The notes under the pieces are model-generated. The model did not search any database, had not been told where the DNA came from, and saw only the letters and a list, made by a program, of their open reading frames with translations. Positions 17,512 through 25,593 of a DNA stretch of 64,000 nucleotides are shown piece after piece. Within the stretch, counting starts at the first letter, position 1. Each line of letters starts with the position of its first letter. This DNA is from Bacillus atrophaeus. GTDB lineage: Bacteria > Bacillota > Bacilli > Bacillales > Bacillaceae. The position numbers and the translations under genes were made by a program. The stretch is from NCBI RefSeq assembly GCF_001584335.1, contig NZ_LSBB01000020.1, positions 969,657 to 1,033,656 on the forward strand. The letters run 5' to 3'.

Positions 17512-17836
17512 ATAAATTGTATTTGAAATACTTTATTATTTTAAGTAATGAAAACAAGATACAACTTTATTATTCTTGTTACTTTTAAACATACTGTTCA
17601 ATTTAATAGGAGGGAAGTAGTGCATTGTATGCACATTGTTCAAAGGAAGAGTATTTAAAAAAAGTGATTTACGTGTTGCTCTCATTATTTAAGTGCCAGT
17701 AAACCTAAAGACATGAGGAGAAAACAGGGCTGTTTTATCACTTTACTTTATTGTCATTGGCTTTCTAGTCAGTGATCTTTATATTCATAGAAAAAAGCAT
17801 GGTTATTGGAGAAACACTGTACACATTAAATACTGC
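17512..17836. other. Intergenic region after the ABC operon
   Basis: No gene is called. A plus-strand frame from about 17717 to the terminator reads FIVIGFLVSDLYIHRKKHGY and could be the end of a small membrane protein, but it has no start or ribosome site. GTGCAT-TGT-ATGCAC at 17621-17635 is a small palindrome. Confidence 0.35.
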
Positions 17837-17878
17837 AAAACCCCCTAACTATTTATCGTAAGGATTAGGGGGTTTTTC
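17837..17878 (+). terminator. Strong rho-independent terminator
   Basis: AAAACCCCCTAA pairs with TTAGGGGGTTTTT, giving a G/C-rich stem and a T-run. It is the first terminator after the LytTR-ABC operon. Confidence 0.85.
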
Positions 17879-18026
17879 TAGTGACTGTCTTAATAAAGTA
17901 ATGGGCAATTAGCCTCCTTACTTTATATTGGTGTCGATAAAGAAGAGAGGGCGTTAGCTTGGTCTGCACAGAAAGTTTCTTCAAAGGTGTTAAAAGGAAG
18001 GCAGCTGAGTCCTTACCTGCAAATAC

Positions 18027-18383
18027 TCAAACTGCTTTTAAACGATTGTAAAGCAATTTAATGCACACAGTACCCGATATTAAAGGGACTGCAAACAATA
18101 TAATGACTGCTATGGTTTCCCAGCCGTCAAAGAAGGCGTGGTTTTTAATGAAAACTTGTCCTTCTAAAATTATAAAAGTTAGGATTCCTATCAAGAAAAG
18201 AAAGCCTGCAAACAGAATAATCAGGGCTTTAAGTGTTAATTCTTTAAACTTATCTTTAAAGTAAATTAAAATGAAAACTAAAGAGCCAACGGTTGCTGCT
18301 GTACTTATTACTTGATGATTTTTCAATAAGCTTGCTACGATGACGCAAATGAGAAAAAGGTAAAATGCTAAGTTTTTAGACAA
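18027..18383 (-). CDS. Small four-helix membrane protein, unknown
   Basis: A 118-residue very hydrophobic protein with four predicted membrane segments (about residues 3-19, 27-43, 52-72 and 88-108) and a basic C-terminal tail (KLLYNRLKAV). I do not recognise the family. The start is TTG 18383, with AAGGAG at 18391-18396. A 9-bp perfect inverted repeat directly abuts that ribosome site in the leader. No neighbour is co-transcribed. It may be an immunity or stress membrane protein, but nothing proves a role. Confidence 0.65.
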   Translation of the reverse strand: MSKNLAFYLFLICVIVASLLKNHQVISTAATVGSLVFILIYFKDKFKELTLKALIILFAGFLFLIGILTFIILEGQVFIKNHAFFDGWETIAVIILFAVPLISGTVCIKLLYNRLKAV

Positions 18384-18396
18384 AAAATCTCTCCTT

Positions 18397-18423
18397 CTTG
18401 TAAACTAAGAAAAAGTTTACAAG
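18397..18423 (-). promoter_or_regulatory. Inverted repeat abutting a Shine-Dalgarno
   Basis: CTTGTAAAC and GTTTACAAG are separated by nine bases. In minus-strand RNA the second arm runs straight into AAGGAG of the membrane-protein gene, so folding could affect ribosome access; as DNA it could be an operator. Read on the plus strand it ends in TTTTTCTT and could equally be a terminator. Confidence 0.5.
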
Positions 18424-18776
18424 TTTTTCTTAATAGAATCAATTAAATTTTCAAATAAAATGGTTACTTTATTGAAAAATGAACTAAAAAATCTATGTAC
18501 CAAATTTTCATTATTGAAAATTGCTTTGTCATTAAGGAGTTATGTAACGGAGAGGGTTGAGTCTCTAAGATTTAAATGATGGTTACAGAGACAACTTACT
18601 ATAGAATTTAGTTTATTCTAGTCATTCAATCAAATTAAACGCAGATTGTTTTACTGAGACCATTAAGGCTGCAATGCCTGTAGAGTTATTTAAGGCGTTG
18701 CACAAAGACCTTATTGAAGAGAAAATTTAAATGACATTAGAATATTAAAGACAATCGCCATCTATTCATGTTCATT
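18424..18776. other. Intergenic region with a C-terminal scrap
   Basis: An open plus-strand stretch without a start ends at TAA near 18729 and reads TETIKAAMPVELFKALHKDL, then IEEKI. It looks like the end of a lost gene of unknown family. No promoter or terminator stands out. Confidence 0.35.
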
Positions 18777-18791
18777 TAGGAGGTTTTAAAA

Positions 18792-19655
18792 TTGAGAAGT
18801 GAAAGCGAAATGATGAGATTAATTCTTGATTTAGGAAATAGGGACAAAAGAATCCGATTGGTAACCCTAGAGGGTTCCAGGACAAACAAAAATGTACCCA
18901 GAGACAAATTTCAAGACTATGACATTTCTTATTTTGTAACTGATATAGACTCTTTTAAATCTAATGATGAATGGCTGAAGCACTTTGGTGAAATGATCAT
19001 GATGCAAAAACCTGAGGATATGGAGCTTTTCCCTCCGGAACTGGGAGATTGGTTTTCTTATTTAATGCTCTTCAAAGATGACTCGAAGATTGACTTAACT
19101 CTAATCCCAATCGATCAAATGGAGCAGTACTTTTCAGACAGTGATGGTTTAGTGGAAGTATTATTGGACAAGGATTTACGAGTCAAGAACACGATTACTG
19201 CTACTGATGAGAGGTATCACATTAAAAAGCCTACAGCACGGGAATTTGATGATTGTTGTAATGAATTTTGGATGGTCTCAACCTATGTTGTCAAAGGGTT
19301 AATGAGGAAAGAAATACTTTTTGCATGGGATCATTTAAATGAGATTCTTAGACCCAATCTTTTACGTATGATTTCTTGGAATATTGGGATACAACACAAT
19401 TTTTCTTTAAGTGTCGGCAAGAATTACAAATATATTCAAAGATACATGGATGAAAAAGACTGGGGGCACTTGCTCAATACTTGTGTGGGTGATACATATG
19501 AAAACATGTGGAAGTCATTATTCGGTTGCTACGAACTTTTTAGAAAATACTCGCGCACAGTGGCTGCCCAATTTAATTATGATTATCCTCACTATGACGA
19601 ACAACTCTCAGCTTATTCAATGAAATTTTATAACGCCTTTTCTGAAATGGACTAA
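18792..19655 (+). CDS. aadK: Aminoglycoside 6-adenylyltransferase
   Basis: A 287-residue nucleotidyltransferase that adenylylates streptomycin at position 6 (AadK/ANT(6) family). The nucleotidyltransferase motif is seen as EGSRTNKN..., with the acidic pair in DYDISYF (residues about 43-49) and a third acid at KIDLTLIPI. The distal PTAREFDDCCNEFWMVSTYV segment is strongly conserved in the family. TTG 18792 is preceded by TAGGAGGT at 18776-18783. The length is near that of B. subtilis AadK (284). The gene is alone, and no resistance genes adjoin it, consistent with a resident chromosomal gene. Confidence 0.92.
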   Translation: MRSESEMMRLILDLGNRDKRIRLVTLEGSRTNKNVPRDKFQDYDISYFVTDIDSFKSNDEWLKHFGEMIMMQKPEDMELFPPELGDWFSYLMLFKDDSKIDLTLIPIDQMEQYFSDSDGLVEVLLDKDLRVKNTITATDERYHIKKPTAREFDDCCNEFWMVSTYVVKGLMRKEILFAWDHLNEILRPNLLRMISWNIGIQHNFSLSVGKNYKYIQRYMDEKDWGHLLNTCVGDTYENMWKSLFGCYELFRKYSRTVAAQFNYDYPHYDEQLSAYSMKFYNAFSEMD

Positions 19656-19661
19656 AAATGA

Positions 19662-19853
19662 CGAGGGGGTTTTGAATATCCATGCAAATATGTAACAGTT
19701 AAACAAGAAGTAACGGGTGTTCCTGTCACTATCCTTAAAACTGCATATGAAGTTGGGCGGAGCCTAATCTCTGAAGAGAAAAATAAACCTGTAATTGAAA
19801 CGATTTTCAGACCAAGTTTAAAGACGTGGATACAAAAAAACCCGGTGGGTTGA
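19662..19853 (+). pseudogene. Headless coding fragment, unknown
   Basis: After a TGA at 19659 the plus strand is open for 63 codons, with no start codon or ribosome site, reading VTVKQEVTGVPVTILKTAYE and VGRSLISEEKNKPVIETIFR. The composition is protein-like and the end overlaps the cotC terminator. It looks like the last part of a gene whose front was lost. Family unknown. Confidence 0.35.
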
Positions 19854-19862
19854 ACCGGGTAA
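19834..19862 (-). terminator. Terminator of cotC
   Basis: On the minus strand ACCCGGTTCAACCCACCGGG is followed by TTTTTTTG, 37 bases after the cotC stop codon. Confidence 0.85.
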
Positions 19863-19898
19863 AGAAAAGTGTATTTTGAGGAGATATTTAAAGGGATT

Positions 19899-20102
19899 CT
19901 AGTAGTATTTTTTATGGTTTTTATATTCAACAACATAATCATAATCTTTATCATGATCATAATGCTTTTTATAACGCTTTTTGTCTTGATAGTAATCTTT
20001 TTCATCATGGTCATCATATTTTTTGTCATAATCGTAGTACTTCTTGTAGTAAGTCTTTTTACAAGAATAAAATTCTTCTTTATACTTTTTGTAATAACCC
20101 AT
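19899..20102 (-). CDS. cotC: Outer spore coat protein, Tyr/Lys/Asp-rich
   Basis: A 67-residue protein almost entirely of Tyr, Lys, Asp and His in KKYY and DYDKK-type repeats, starting MGYYKKYKEEFYSCKKTYYK and ending VVEYKNHKKYY. This is the CotC/CotU pattern of outer spore coat proteins that dimerise and crosslink through tyrosines. Length matches CotC of strain 168 (66) better than the longer CotU. AAAGGAGGAG precedes ATG 20102. A SigK-type promoter is visible upstream, fitting late mother-cell expression. In this protein one Cys (residue 13) is present. Confidence 0.9.
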   Translation of the reverse strand: MGYYKKYKEEFYSCKKTYYKKYYDYDKKYDDHDEKDYYQDKKRYKKHYDHDKDYDYVVEYKNHKKYY

Positions 20103-20134
20103 ATATACTCCTCCTTTATATATTTATCGCTTTT

Positions 20135-20158
20135 ATTATATGAAAGTTGGAGTATGTG
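20135..20158 (-). promoter_or_regulatory. SigK-type promoter of cotC
   Basis: On the minus strand CATATAAT (20135-20142) matches the SigK -10 consensus CATANNNT, and an ACA element lies 15 bases upstream, as expected for the weak SigK -35. It sits 33 bases before the cotC start codon. Confidence 0.6.
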
Positions 20159-20515
20159 GCTTGGACAAATAAATCATGAGAACAAAAAAGGGCTGTCCAA
20201 TATTCAAGATCAACAGATCAGATTGCAGACGTAGCAATGGAGCTGTTTATGAGAGGACTCCGGAAGAGCTCAATGGTTTTGCTATATTACATGATGATCA
20301 GAGGGGATATGGGGTGCTTTTACATATGATGAGAGAATACTATAAGCAAATATAAATTACCTAGACTATTTGAGAAAATGATTTTCATGAATCGCCTAAA
20401 TGCCTGATCATTCATTTCTCAATAAAATAAATATTTCTTACAAATGCCCATTTTTGTATGGACGACTAACGCGAATGTCATCTTTCAAATACAATATCAC
20501 TGCAGGTTTAATGAC
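20159..20515. other. Gene-poor stretch with a coding scrap
   Basis: A plus-strand open stretch without a start, about 20232-20354, reads AVYERTPEELNGFAILHDDQ, then RGYGVLLHMMREYYKQI and a stop; it looks like a remnant C-terminus. No promoter or terminator is clear. Confidence 0.35.
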
Positions 20516-20528
20516 TGGGGGTTTGATT

Positions 20529-20708
20529 TTGTATAGACAATACCCAATGGTATACTCCCCATATCCATACAACACAAATTACTATTCGCCATATTATCAA
20601 GTGTACTCAACTTATGGGGGAGACCGTTGCTTTCAACGCTGCATGTATCAAACTGGTGGAAATTATCAGCTGTGTGACACTCTTTGTTACGAAGAGTTTC
20701 CAGTGTAA
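20529..20708 (+). CDS. Small Tyr/Pro-rich Cys-containing protein
   Basis: A 59-residue protein rich in Tyr, Pro and Asn (MYRQYPMVYSPYPYNTNYYS) with a C-terminal cysteine motif CFQRC(x)11C(x)3C. Such composition is common in spore coat or crust proteins, and cotC is the nearest gene upstream, so a coat role is possible but inferred. The start is uncertain: TTG 20529 is backed by GGGGGT at 20516-20521, while ATG 20475 and ATG 20400 lie in frame without good ribosome sites. A hairpin follows. Confidence 0.5.
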   Translation: MYRQYPMVYSPYPYNTNYYSPYYQVYSTYGGDRCFQRCMYQTGGNYQLCDTLCYEEFPV

Positions 20709-20722
20709 AGGAGTAACACATA

Positions 20723-20745
20723 AAGAGGAGGGCGTTCCTCCTCTT
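20723..20745 (+). terminator. Hairpin after the Tyr-rich gene
   Basis: AAGAGGAGG and CCTCCTCTT pair perfectly around a five-base loop. The T-run is short (CTTCATAAAT), so termination may be weak. Confidence 0.55.
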
Positions 20746-21068
20746 CATAAATAAAAAATTAATGTGATAATAAAAAGCGGATATGAGATGATTGCCAAGA
20801 AATTCGTTGCTCTGTTTTTATTTCTTTGAAAAGTAAATATGAGAGTGAAATCTAAAAAGAACATGATACGAACAAGTTTTTGGATGGCCGAAGATTTTAT
20901 CTGCGAAAATATTTGCTAATTCAAAAGAATTTTACGATTACATTAGTTCTCTTGGCATATCTCGTGTTAAGGCAAAGTGTTTCTCCGCGGGCAGTAAAAT
21001 CTATGCTATTCTTAATTAGACCAGGTAAAATCATTTTTGTTATTTCACTTATTCATCGATTATAAGAC
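20746..21068. other. Gene-poor stretch with a coding scrap
   Basis: Reading 20891-21019 on the plus strand gives KILSAKIFANSKEFYDYISS, then LGISRVKAKCFSAGSKIYAI and a stop, without start or ribosome site. It looks like the end of a lost gene. The overlapping frame 20880-21065 is not supported. Confidence 0.3.
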
Positions 21069-21081
21069 TGGAGGGACAATT

Positions 21082-21270
21082 TTGCGATTTAATGTTGAAT
21101 TTGAGTTCAGTAATGGAAATTATAGGGATGCGATTATTGAAGCAAAATCGGAAGAAATACTTATAAAAGAAATAAAAGAGTGTGCAGATTGGTATGAATA
21201 CACTAAGAATAAGACTACATATAATATTAATATACGCAGTGTAACAAGTTTTTCGGTTAAAGCAAAATAA
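21082..21270 (+). CDS. Hypothetical small protein
   Basis: A 62-residue acidic protein with no signal or membrane segment, starting MRFNVEFEFSNGNYRDAIIE. Not recognised; it resembles the small, single-domain proteins carried by Bacillus prophages. TTG 21082 is chosen because GGAGGG lies at 21070-21075, while the upstream in-frame ATG at 21037 has none. A terminator follows at once. Confidence 0.55.
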   Translation: MRFNVEFEFSNGNYRDAIIEAKSEEILIKEIKECADWYEYTKNKTTYNINIRSVTSFSVKAK

Positions 21271-21293
21271 GCATCCTTCTGGGTGCTTTTTTA
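21268..21293 (+). terminator. Rho-independent terminator
   Basis: AAGCATCC-TTCT-GGGTGCTT followed by TTTTAA, starting at the stop codon of the small gene before it. Confidence 0.8.
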
Positions 21294-21318
21294 ATATACT
21301 GAAAGCGGAGGTGTTTGA

Positions 21319-21507
21319 ATGATTGGCCGAATAAAAGCGGCAATTGATAACAGCCCGGGAAAGCCGGAGAAAATTCTAGTCAGCGAAACCGTTCTTTATC
21401 AATTGGCATCTGAAACAATTTTTATTAACATCCCGAAGCCTAAAACGATCATGGGTATACCTATTGAAGTATCTGATGAAGTAGAAGATTTTGAGTTGAA
21501 GTATTAG
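21319..21507 (+). CDS. Hypothetical small protein
   Basis: A 62-residue soluble protein (MIGRIKAAIDNSPGKPEKIL, then IPKPKTIMGIPIEVSDEVED). GCGGAGGTG at 21305-21313 sits well before ATG 21319. It is similar in style to small SPbeta-type prophage proteins, but I cannot name a family. A weak hairpin (GAGATATCC/GGGGTGTCTC) follows at 21512-21534. Confidence 0.55.
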   Translation: MIGRIKAAIDNSPGKPEKILVSETVLYQLASETIFINIPKPKTIMGIPIEVSDEVEDFELKY

Positions 21508-21537
21508 GGGAGATATCCTAATGGGGTGTCTCTTTTA

Positions 21538-21970
21538 TCTCTAGAAATTGATTTTAATTTTGTTTTTGTCTTTTCGCGATTGATCATCTGAAGTGAAAAA
21601 AAAGCATTTGATTGTCTCGTCGTTCTTCAAATGCTATTTTTGCTGAATTGTCATATATAATTGTTAGCTAACCCTGCTAGGCGGCAGCCGGTCCAAGTTA
21701 ACTCCAGCTCCCCAGATTCATTCATTGCGGGTGAAAACTTTTTATATTGTTATCCGTAGAAGAGGTACAGAGTAAAGGAGGGGAAACGGTGTTGGACAAA
21801 TGACTCTTGATTTCTATTATATTTCACTTATAAATTTGCCCAAGCTTATCAAGTCAAAGGAGTCCCCAGGTCAAATGAAAAATGGCCAGTGTATTGTATA
21901 GGTTTGTAATAGCAGGACTATCAGCGGCACAATTCAATTAAACTTTATCAATTGTACGATTTCAGGAAGA
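21538..21970. other. Intergenic region
   Basis: Contains the terminator-like hairpin AGCATTTGA/TCAAATGCT at 21603-21635 with A- and T-runs on its sides. The remaining DNA has stops in every frame, and I see no gene in it. Confidence 0.4.
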
Positions 21971-21983
21971 GAGGAAGATAAAA

Positions 21984-22163
21984 TTGAGAAAATTTTTATC
22001 CATTTTTACGATGTTAATGTGTATATGTCTATTTTCTAGACATGTCGGTGTTGAATTTGTAAACCAGTACTACTGGTGGTTTGCCTTTCTATTTCTGATT
22101 GGGCTCTTCAGTCAAATTATTTTCTTTATCATGCATAAAAGAAATAAACCAACCGAACAATAA
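21984..22163 (+). CDS. Small membrane protein, 59 residues
   Basis: A short gene: TTG 21984 is preceded by GAGGAAGAT and encodes 59 residues with two hydrophobic segments (FLSIFTMLMCICLF, residues about 4-17, and FAFLFLIGLFSQIIFFIM, residues about 32-49) and a basic tail (HKRNKPTEQ). This topology suits a membrane peptide of the regulator, toxin or immunity kind; the role is unknown. It lies 71 bases before a tiny ORF that is coupled to the DUF1835 gene. Confidence 0.5.
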   Translation: MRKFLSIFTMLMCICLFSRHVGVEFVNQYYWWFAFLFLIGLFSQIIFFIMHKRNKPTEQ

Positions 22164-22234
22164 GCCATGAAACTAGTAAAAATGAATCCACAATGGAGTT
22201 TAGCTAAATTGAGTAAGCAGACAAGGAGAGAGTG

Positions 22235-22321
22235 ATGGAAACAAGAAATACTTTGATGATCCTTCGCGGTTATTCAGTCAACATTCAGAAATTTTATTTT
22301 TTGAGGGGGACGTATGGTTAA
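22235..22321 (+). CDS. 28-residue leader ORF coupled to the DUF1835 gene
   Basis: ATG 22235 follows AAGGAGAGAG and the frame (METRNTLMILRGYSVNIQKF, 28 residues) ends at TAA 22319-22321, overlapping the ATG of the next gene by eight bases. The geometry suggests translational coupling, or a leader peptide. It may also be a decayed gene front. No sequence family is recognised. Confidence 0.4.
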   Translation: METRNTLMILRGYSVNIQKFYFLRGTYG

Positions 22322-23174
22322 TAAAGAGAAAATCATTCACATCGTTTTTGGCATGTCGATTGCCGGTTCTTTAAAGTTTGCTCTCAAAAAGTTGGGAAAA
22401 GAAGATAAGGAGAAAGTGATCTGTTTTTCTGACATTTTTTCTGTAGGTCCCATAAAGCGTTTGCATGAAAAGGAAGGTCTTGAAGAAAGGAAAAATTGGT
22501 TGCGATCACATTTTAGTACTTATGATGATTATTTTAATCACGATTATATACACGACTTTACGGAAGCTTTGATTGCCCTCACTCAGGCGCCAGAATACAT
22601 TCCTTTAATGATTTGGACAGGGGAGAATTCCCACGAACAAACAGGACTAAGGTTGGCTCTGTTTTTATTAAAAGACAAGAAAAATGACATTGTGTTAATC
22701 AATACGAATCAAGCTTATCAAGAACAATTTCAAAGACCCGACCGTGATTATACTCCTCTCTGCTCGGGTGAAATTTCTCCAGAGAAATTCGGAATCCTTT
22801 ACAAGAAGTATAAACTAACCAAGCCAATTTCACTTGAAATGAAAAAAAGTTTAGCAAAAGAATGGGAAACACTATCAGAATCACAAGACAAGCTGCGTTT
22901 ATGGACAGATAAAATACATAGTGTTACAGAAGATCATTATGACTCTTTCATTATAAAAATGGCACAAAAATTACACGATAAGCTGGGAGGAAAAGAATTT
23001 ATAAAATCTGTAATGTTAGTTGGAGAGGTGCTAGGACATTTAGAACAATATCTAGGCGACCAATTTATTGAATACCGAGTGAGACATTTAATAAAAAACG
23101 GTACGTTTGAAATGAAAGGCTCATCGAGAGCGATGAGATACTATAGCATAAAACTTGCAAGGCAGAATAGATGA
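22314..23174 (+). CDS. DUF1835/DUF3658-type protein
   Basis: A 286-residue cytoplasmic protein. The N-terminal 120 residues match the DUF1835 pattern (IIHIVFGMSIAGSLKFAL, then VICFSDIFSVGPI, WLRSHF and the acid-rich PLMIWTGENSHEQTGLRLAL), and the C-terminal part resembles DUF3658 (SIKLARQ end). The family is widespread in Firmicutes and has no known reaction. GAGGGGGACGT just upstream of ATG 22314 is the ribosome site; the tiny ORF before it overlaps the start. No operon partner follows, and a new ribosome site and gene begin 77 bases later. Confidence 0.8.
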   Translation: MVNKEKIIHIVFGMSIAGSLKFALKKLGKEDKEKVICFSDIFSVGPIKRLHEKEGLEERKNWLRSHFSTYDDYFNHDYIHDFTEALIALTQAPEYIPLMIWTGENSHEQTGLRLALFLLKDKKNDIVLINTNQAYQEQFQRPDRDYTPLCSGEISPEKFGILYKKYKLTKPISLEMKKSLAKEWETLSESQDKLRLWTDKIHSVTEDHYDSFIIKMAQKLHDKLGGKEFIKSVMLVGEVLGHLEQYLGDQFIEYRVRHLIKNGTFEMKGSSRAMRYYSIKLARQNR

Positions 23175-23250
23175 AATGTAGTAAATTCTAGAAGTATTCA
23201 TATTCTCTTTGTTCTAAATATAGTATTATATGGAAAAAGGAGGAATGTGA

Positions 23251-23697
23251 ATGAAGAGGTTGATTATTGTTGTAGCATTGACCTTGTTATTAGTCTGGAA
23301 TTTGAGTGTGCAGCAAGCATATGCAAAGATCACACGTGATGAAGAAAAAGTGAGTTTTACTATGTCTGAAGATGTAAAAGGTTTCTTCATGGCAGACGAT
23401 ACTAACTCAAATTATTATCCGACCAGGCTCGGCTACAGATTCACGATATTCGATGCAGTAGGTTGTACTCTCAATATCAAGCTGCAGAGGATTACGCTTG
23501 ACGGTTACAGAGTTACATTAAGTGAGAAAGAATTCAAAGGAAATCACTTTGATTTCAGTGCAAGAGACATGGTAAGTGGTACACCGAATAGAAACCACTA
23601 CTTAGAAATCACCAAAAAACCTGGCTGCGGAGATGTAAAGATTAAGGGAGTATACGGGTTTGAGCATGACGAACCAGACGATTATTCTTTTGATTAA
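23251..23697 (+). CDS. Secreted hypothetical protein
   Basis: A 148-residue protein with a clear Sec signal peptide (MKRLIIVVALTLLLVWNLSV, cleavage after AYA at about residue 25). The mature part (about 123 residues) has two cysteines (Cys72 and Cys125), which could form one disulfide, and a beta-rich composition. It is not recognised. AAAGGAGGAATGTGA precedes ATG 23251, and a terminator follows. It stands alone, probably as an extracellular or wall-associated protein. Confidence 0.65.
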   Translation: MKRLIIVVALTLLLVWNLSVQQAYAKITRDEEKVSFTMSEDVKGFFMADDTNSNYYPTRLGYRFTIFDAVGCTLNIKLQRITLDGYRVTLSEKEFKGNHFDFSARDMVSGTPNRNHYLEITKKPGCGDVKIKGVYGFEHDEPDDYSFD

Positions 23698-23703
23698 AAC
23701 GAA

Positions 23704-23737
23704 GGTCAAGGCGATCACGAGCCTTGACCGTTTTTTC
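23704..23737 (+). terminator. Rho-independent terminator
   Basis: GGTCAAGGC and GCCTTGACC form a perfect stem followed by GTTTTTTC, starting seven bases after the secreted-protein gene. Confidence 0.85.
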
Positions 23738-23779
23738 GGATGTTATAAGGGAAAGAAAACCGCGAAAAGAGGGTAACAG

Positions 23780-23914
23780 ATGTACAAAAATGAAGAATTG
23801 CTCATTCGCCCGATGAATGAATCTGAATTACCCAGACATAAGCTCGGCATGCAAATGGAGGCTGGAATTAGAAAAGTAAGATACTATAGCTGTGTTCTGA
23901 ATATCAAAGCTTAA
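23780..23914 (+). pseudogene. Truncated GNAT acetyltransferase N-terminus
   Basis: ATG 23780 with AGAGGG upstream opens a 44-codon frame starting MYKNEELLIRPMNESELP, which is the usual first strand and helix of GNAT acetyltransferases (IRPM.ESEL). It then changes to unrelated sequence and stops at 23912-23914. No acetyl-CoA motif is present nearby, so only the front of the gene remains. DNA from 23915 to 24080 holds nothing recognisable. Confidence 0.5.
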
Positions 23915-24103
23915 AGAACGAGTGGAAAAAAGACTCAAGGAAATAAAAACAAAATTTAAAACATACAAGATCAGAAAGGGTGATTTCCTCACGTTTTCTT
24001 TTTATATTGGTTCATTCCGTTAGGCAGACCTGCCTTTATCAATTAATGAAAAGTTTGAACTAAAATAATTGATAACAATTAAAAAAGGAGAGAGAGTCAG
24101 TTT

Positions 24104-24823
24104 ATGTCTAACAAGAAAATGATCAACACGAGAAGAACAATAAAACTTTTTTGTTTCTTGTTTGGGCTGCTTGTGTATCTCACTGGTTTTTTTCCAACGA
24201 TGGTATATGCTTTTTCCACGGATATGTATTGCAACTTTGAAGATCTGAAGGCACATGAAAGTCCTGATCATTATAATGTTTATACAAGATCTGCAGACTC
24301 CAATATTTTAATTTTGGCTCCTCACGGTGGCGGAATAGAAGGGGGCACTAGTGAGTTGGCGAGGGAATTAAGCAAAACATATTCTGTCTTTCTATTTGAA
24401 GGCCTAAAAAATGATTGCAACGAGAATCTCCATGTTACAAGTGAAAACTTTGATGAACCTGCAGCTGTAAAAATGGCAGCCAAACATGACAATGTTATTT
24501 CCTTACATGGATATGCGGATGCCAAACAGCACATTTTGATTGGCGGAACAGATGAAAAAAGAGCCGTAAAACTGGCTGAACTTTTTAACAAAAGTGGGTT
24601 TTCTGCAGAAGCGATTTCTCGCAATCATCGTTTTGGAGGTCGTGAAGAGGATAGTATCGCAAACCGCAATAAATCAGGCAAGAGTATTCAGATTGAAATC
24701 AGTTTGGCGCTTCGTGAATCTATGTTTGATCATTTTACTCTTGATGGCCGAGAGCATTCTAAGAACAAGACATTTTATCAGTTCACTGAGTCATTATCAG
24801 ATTTTATTGCGGAGAATTACTAA
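24104..24823 (+). CDS. Poly-gamma-glutamate hydrolase-like protein (YndL paralogue), secreted
   Basis: A 239-residue protein of the PghP-like zinc peptidase family (related to phage poly-gamma-glutamate hydrolase and B. subtilis YndL, YoqZ, YmaC and YjqB). An N-terminal signal or anchor segment spans residues about 12-37. The metal and active-site motifs are PHGGGIEGGTSELAR (residues about 68-82), ISLHGY and IQIEIS. Such enzymes cut gamma-glutamyl polymers of the capsule. AAAGGAGAGAGAG precedes ATG 24104. A second, similar gene lies at 29410, about 5 kb away in the same orientation, so this region carries a duplicated pair. Confidence 0.82.
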   Translation: MSNKKMINTRRTIKLFCFLFGLLVYLTGFFPTMVYAFSTDMYCNFEDLKAHESPDHYNVYTRSADSNILILAPHGGGIEGGTSELARELSKTYSVFLFEGLKNDCNENLHVTSENFDEPAAVKMAAKHDNVISLHGYADAKQHILIGGTDEKRAVKLAELFNKSGFSAEAISRNHRFGGREEDSIANRNKSGKSIQIEISLALRESMFDHFTLDGREHSKNKTFYQFTESLSDFIAENY

Positions 24824-24903
24824 AAAGCAGCGGAACTGGACACGCTTGAAATGAAATTGTAGACTTACGAGTTAGAATATGCTCGGAAAGGATTGAATCG
24901 TAT

Positions 24904-25593
24904 TTGACAGATGCTATTTATCGAAACATCATGATTTTACTTCTTTGTCTGACAGCAGGCATAGTGGATGTGATTGGTTATCTAAGTTTGGATCACGTAT
25001 TTACCGCTAACATGACGGGGAATATCATTCTTTTAGGCTTAGCTATCGGCAACTCTTTTCAAACGGCAATACTGAATTCGCTTACGGCCTTGGCCGGTTT
25101 TATTACTGGAGTAATCCTTGCGTCGGCTATTGTCACAAACAAAGAAAAAACGTTTTGGCCTCCTGCTGTTACAACAGTACTTGCAGTGGAAGGAGCCGTT
25201 TTGCTGCTATTTGCACTCCTTTCTTATTTTGCAGTATCTTCCAGTTTCCCATACCTTCTTATTATCCTGCTGAGCATTGCAATGGGGCTTCAGACAACTG
25301 CTGCAAGAAAACTGGGTATAGCAGGCATTTCAACAACTGTGTTAACCGGAACGCTCGCTACCTTTTTTGAAGATTTCACCGCCCGCTTTTTCGGCGGAGG
25401 CAAAAAGAAAGGCTTCACAACAGATGCTTTGTTACGCGCCGCAGCACTTGTTTTATATTGCTCTGGTGCCGTCATCGCAGCCCTTGCCGAACCCTCTTAT
25501 CAATTTGCAATCATTTGGCTTCCAATTGCCATTATCATCGGAATTATTATCCTTGCTGTGACTAGGTTTCACAATGCTTTTGAAAAAGATTGA
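24904..25593 (+). CDS. yoaK: DUF1275 membrane protein (YoaK-like)
   Basis: A 229-residue membrane protein with six hydrophobic segments and the DUF1275 signatures AGIVDVIGYLSLDHVFTANM TGN (residues about 18-40) and MGLQTTAARKLGIAGISTTV LTGTL. The family (YoaK in B. subtilis) has no known substrate. TTG 24904 is the start, with GGAAAGGA ten bases upstream. It follows the PghP-like gene by 80 bases and could share its transcript, since no terminator lies between them. Sequence and length suggest YoaK, though in strain 168 yoaK lies elsewhere. Confidence 0.78.
   Translation: MTDAIYRNIMILLLCLTAGIVDVIGYLSLDHVFTANMTGNIILLGLAIGNSFQTAILNSLTALAGFITGVILASAIVTNKEKTFWPPAVTTVLAVEGAVLLLFALLSYFAVSSSFPYLLIILLSIAMGLQTTAARKLGIAGISTTVLTGTLATFFEDFTARFFGGGKKKGFTTDALLRAAALVLYCSGAVIAALAEPSYQFAIIWLPIAIIIGIIILAVTRFHNAFEKD

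Noticed and set aside
19652..20029. 125-codon minus-strand frame overlapping cotC
   Set aside because: Repetitive shadow of the cotC coding repeats in another frame; cotC itself has the ribosome site and promoter.
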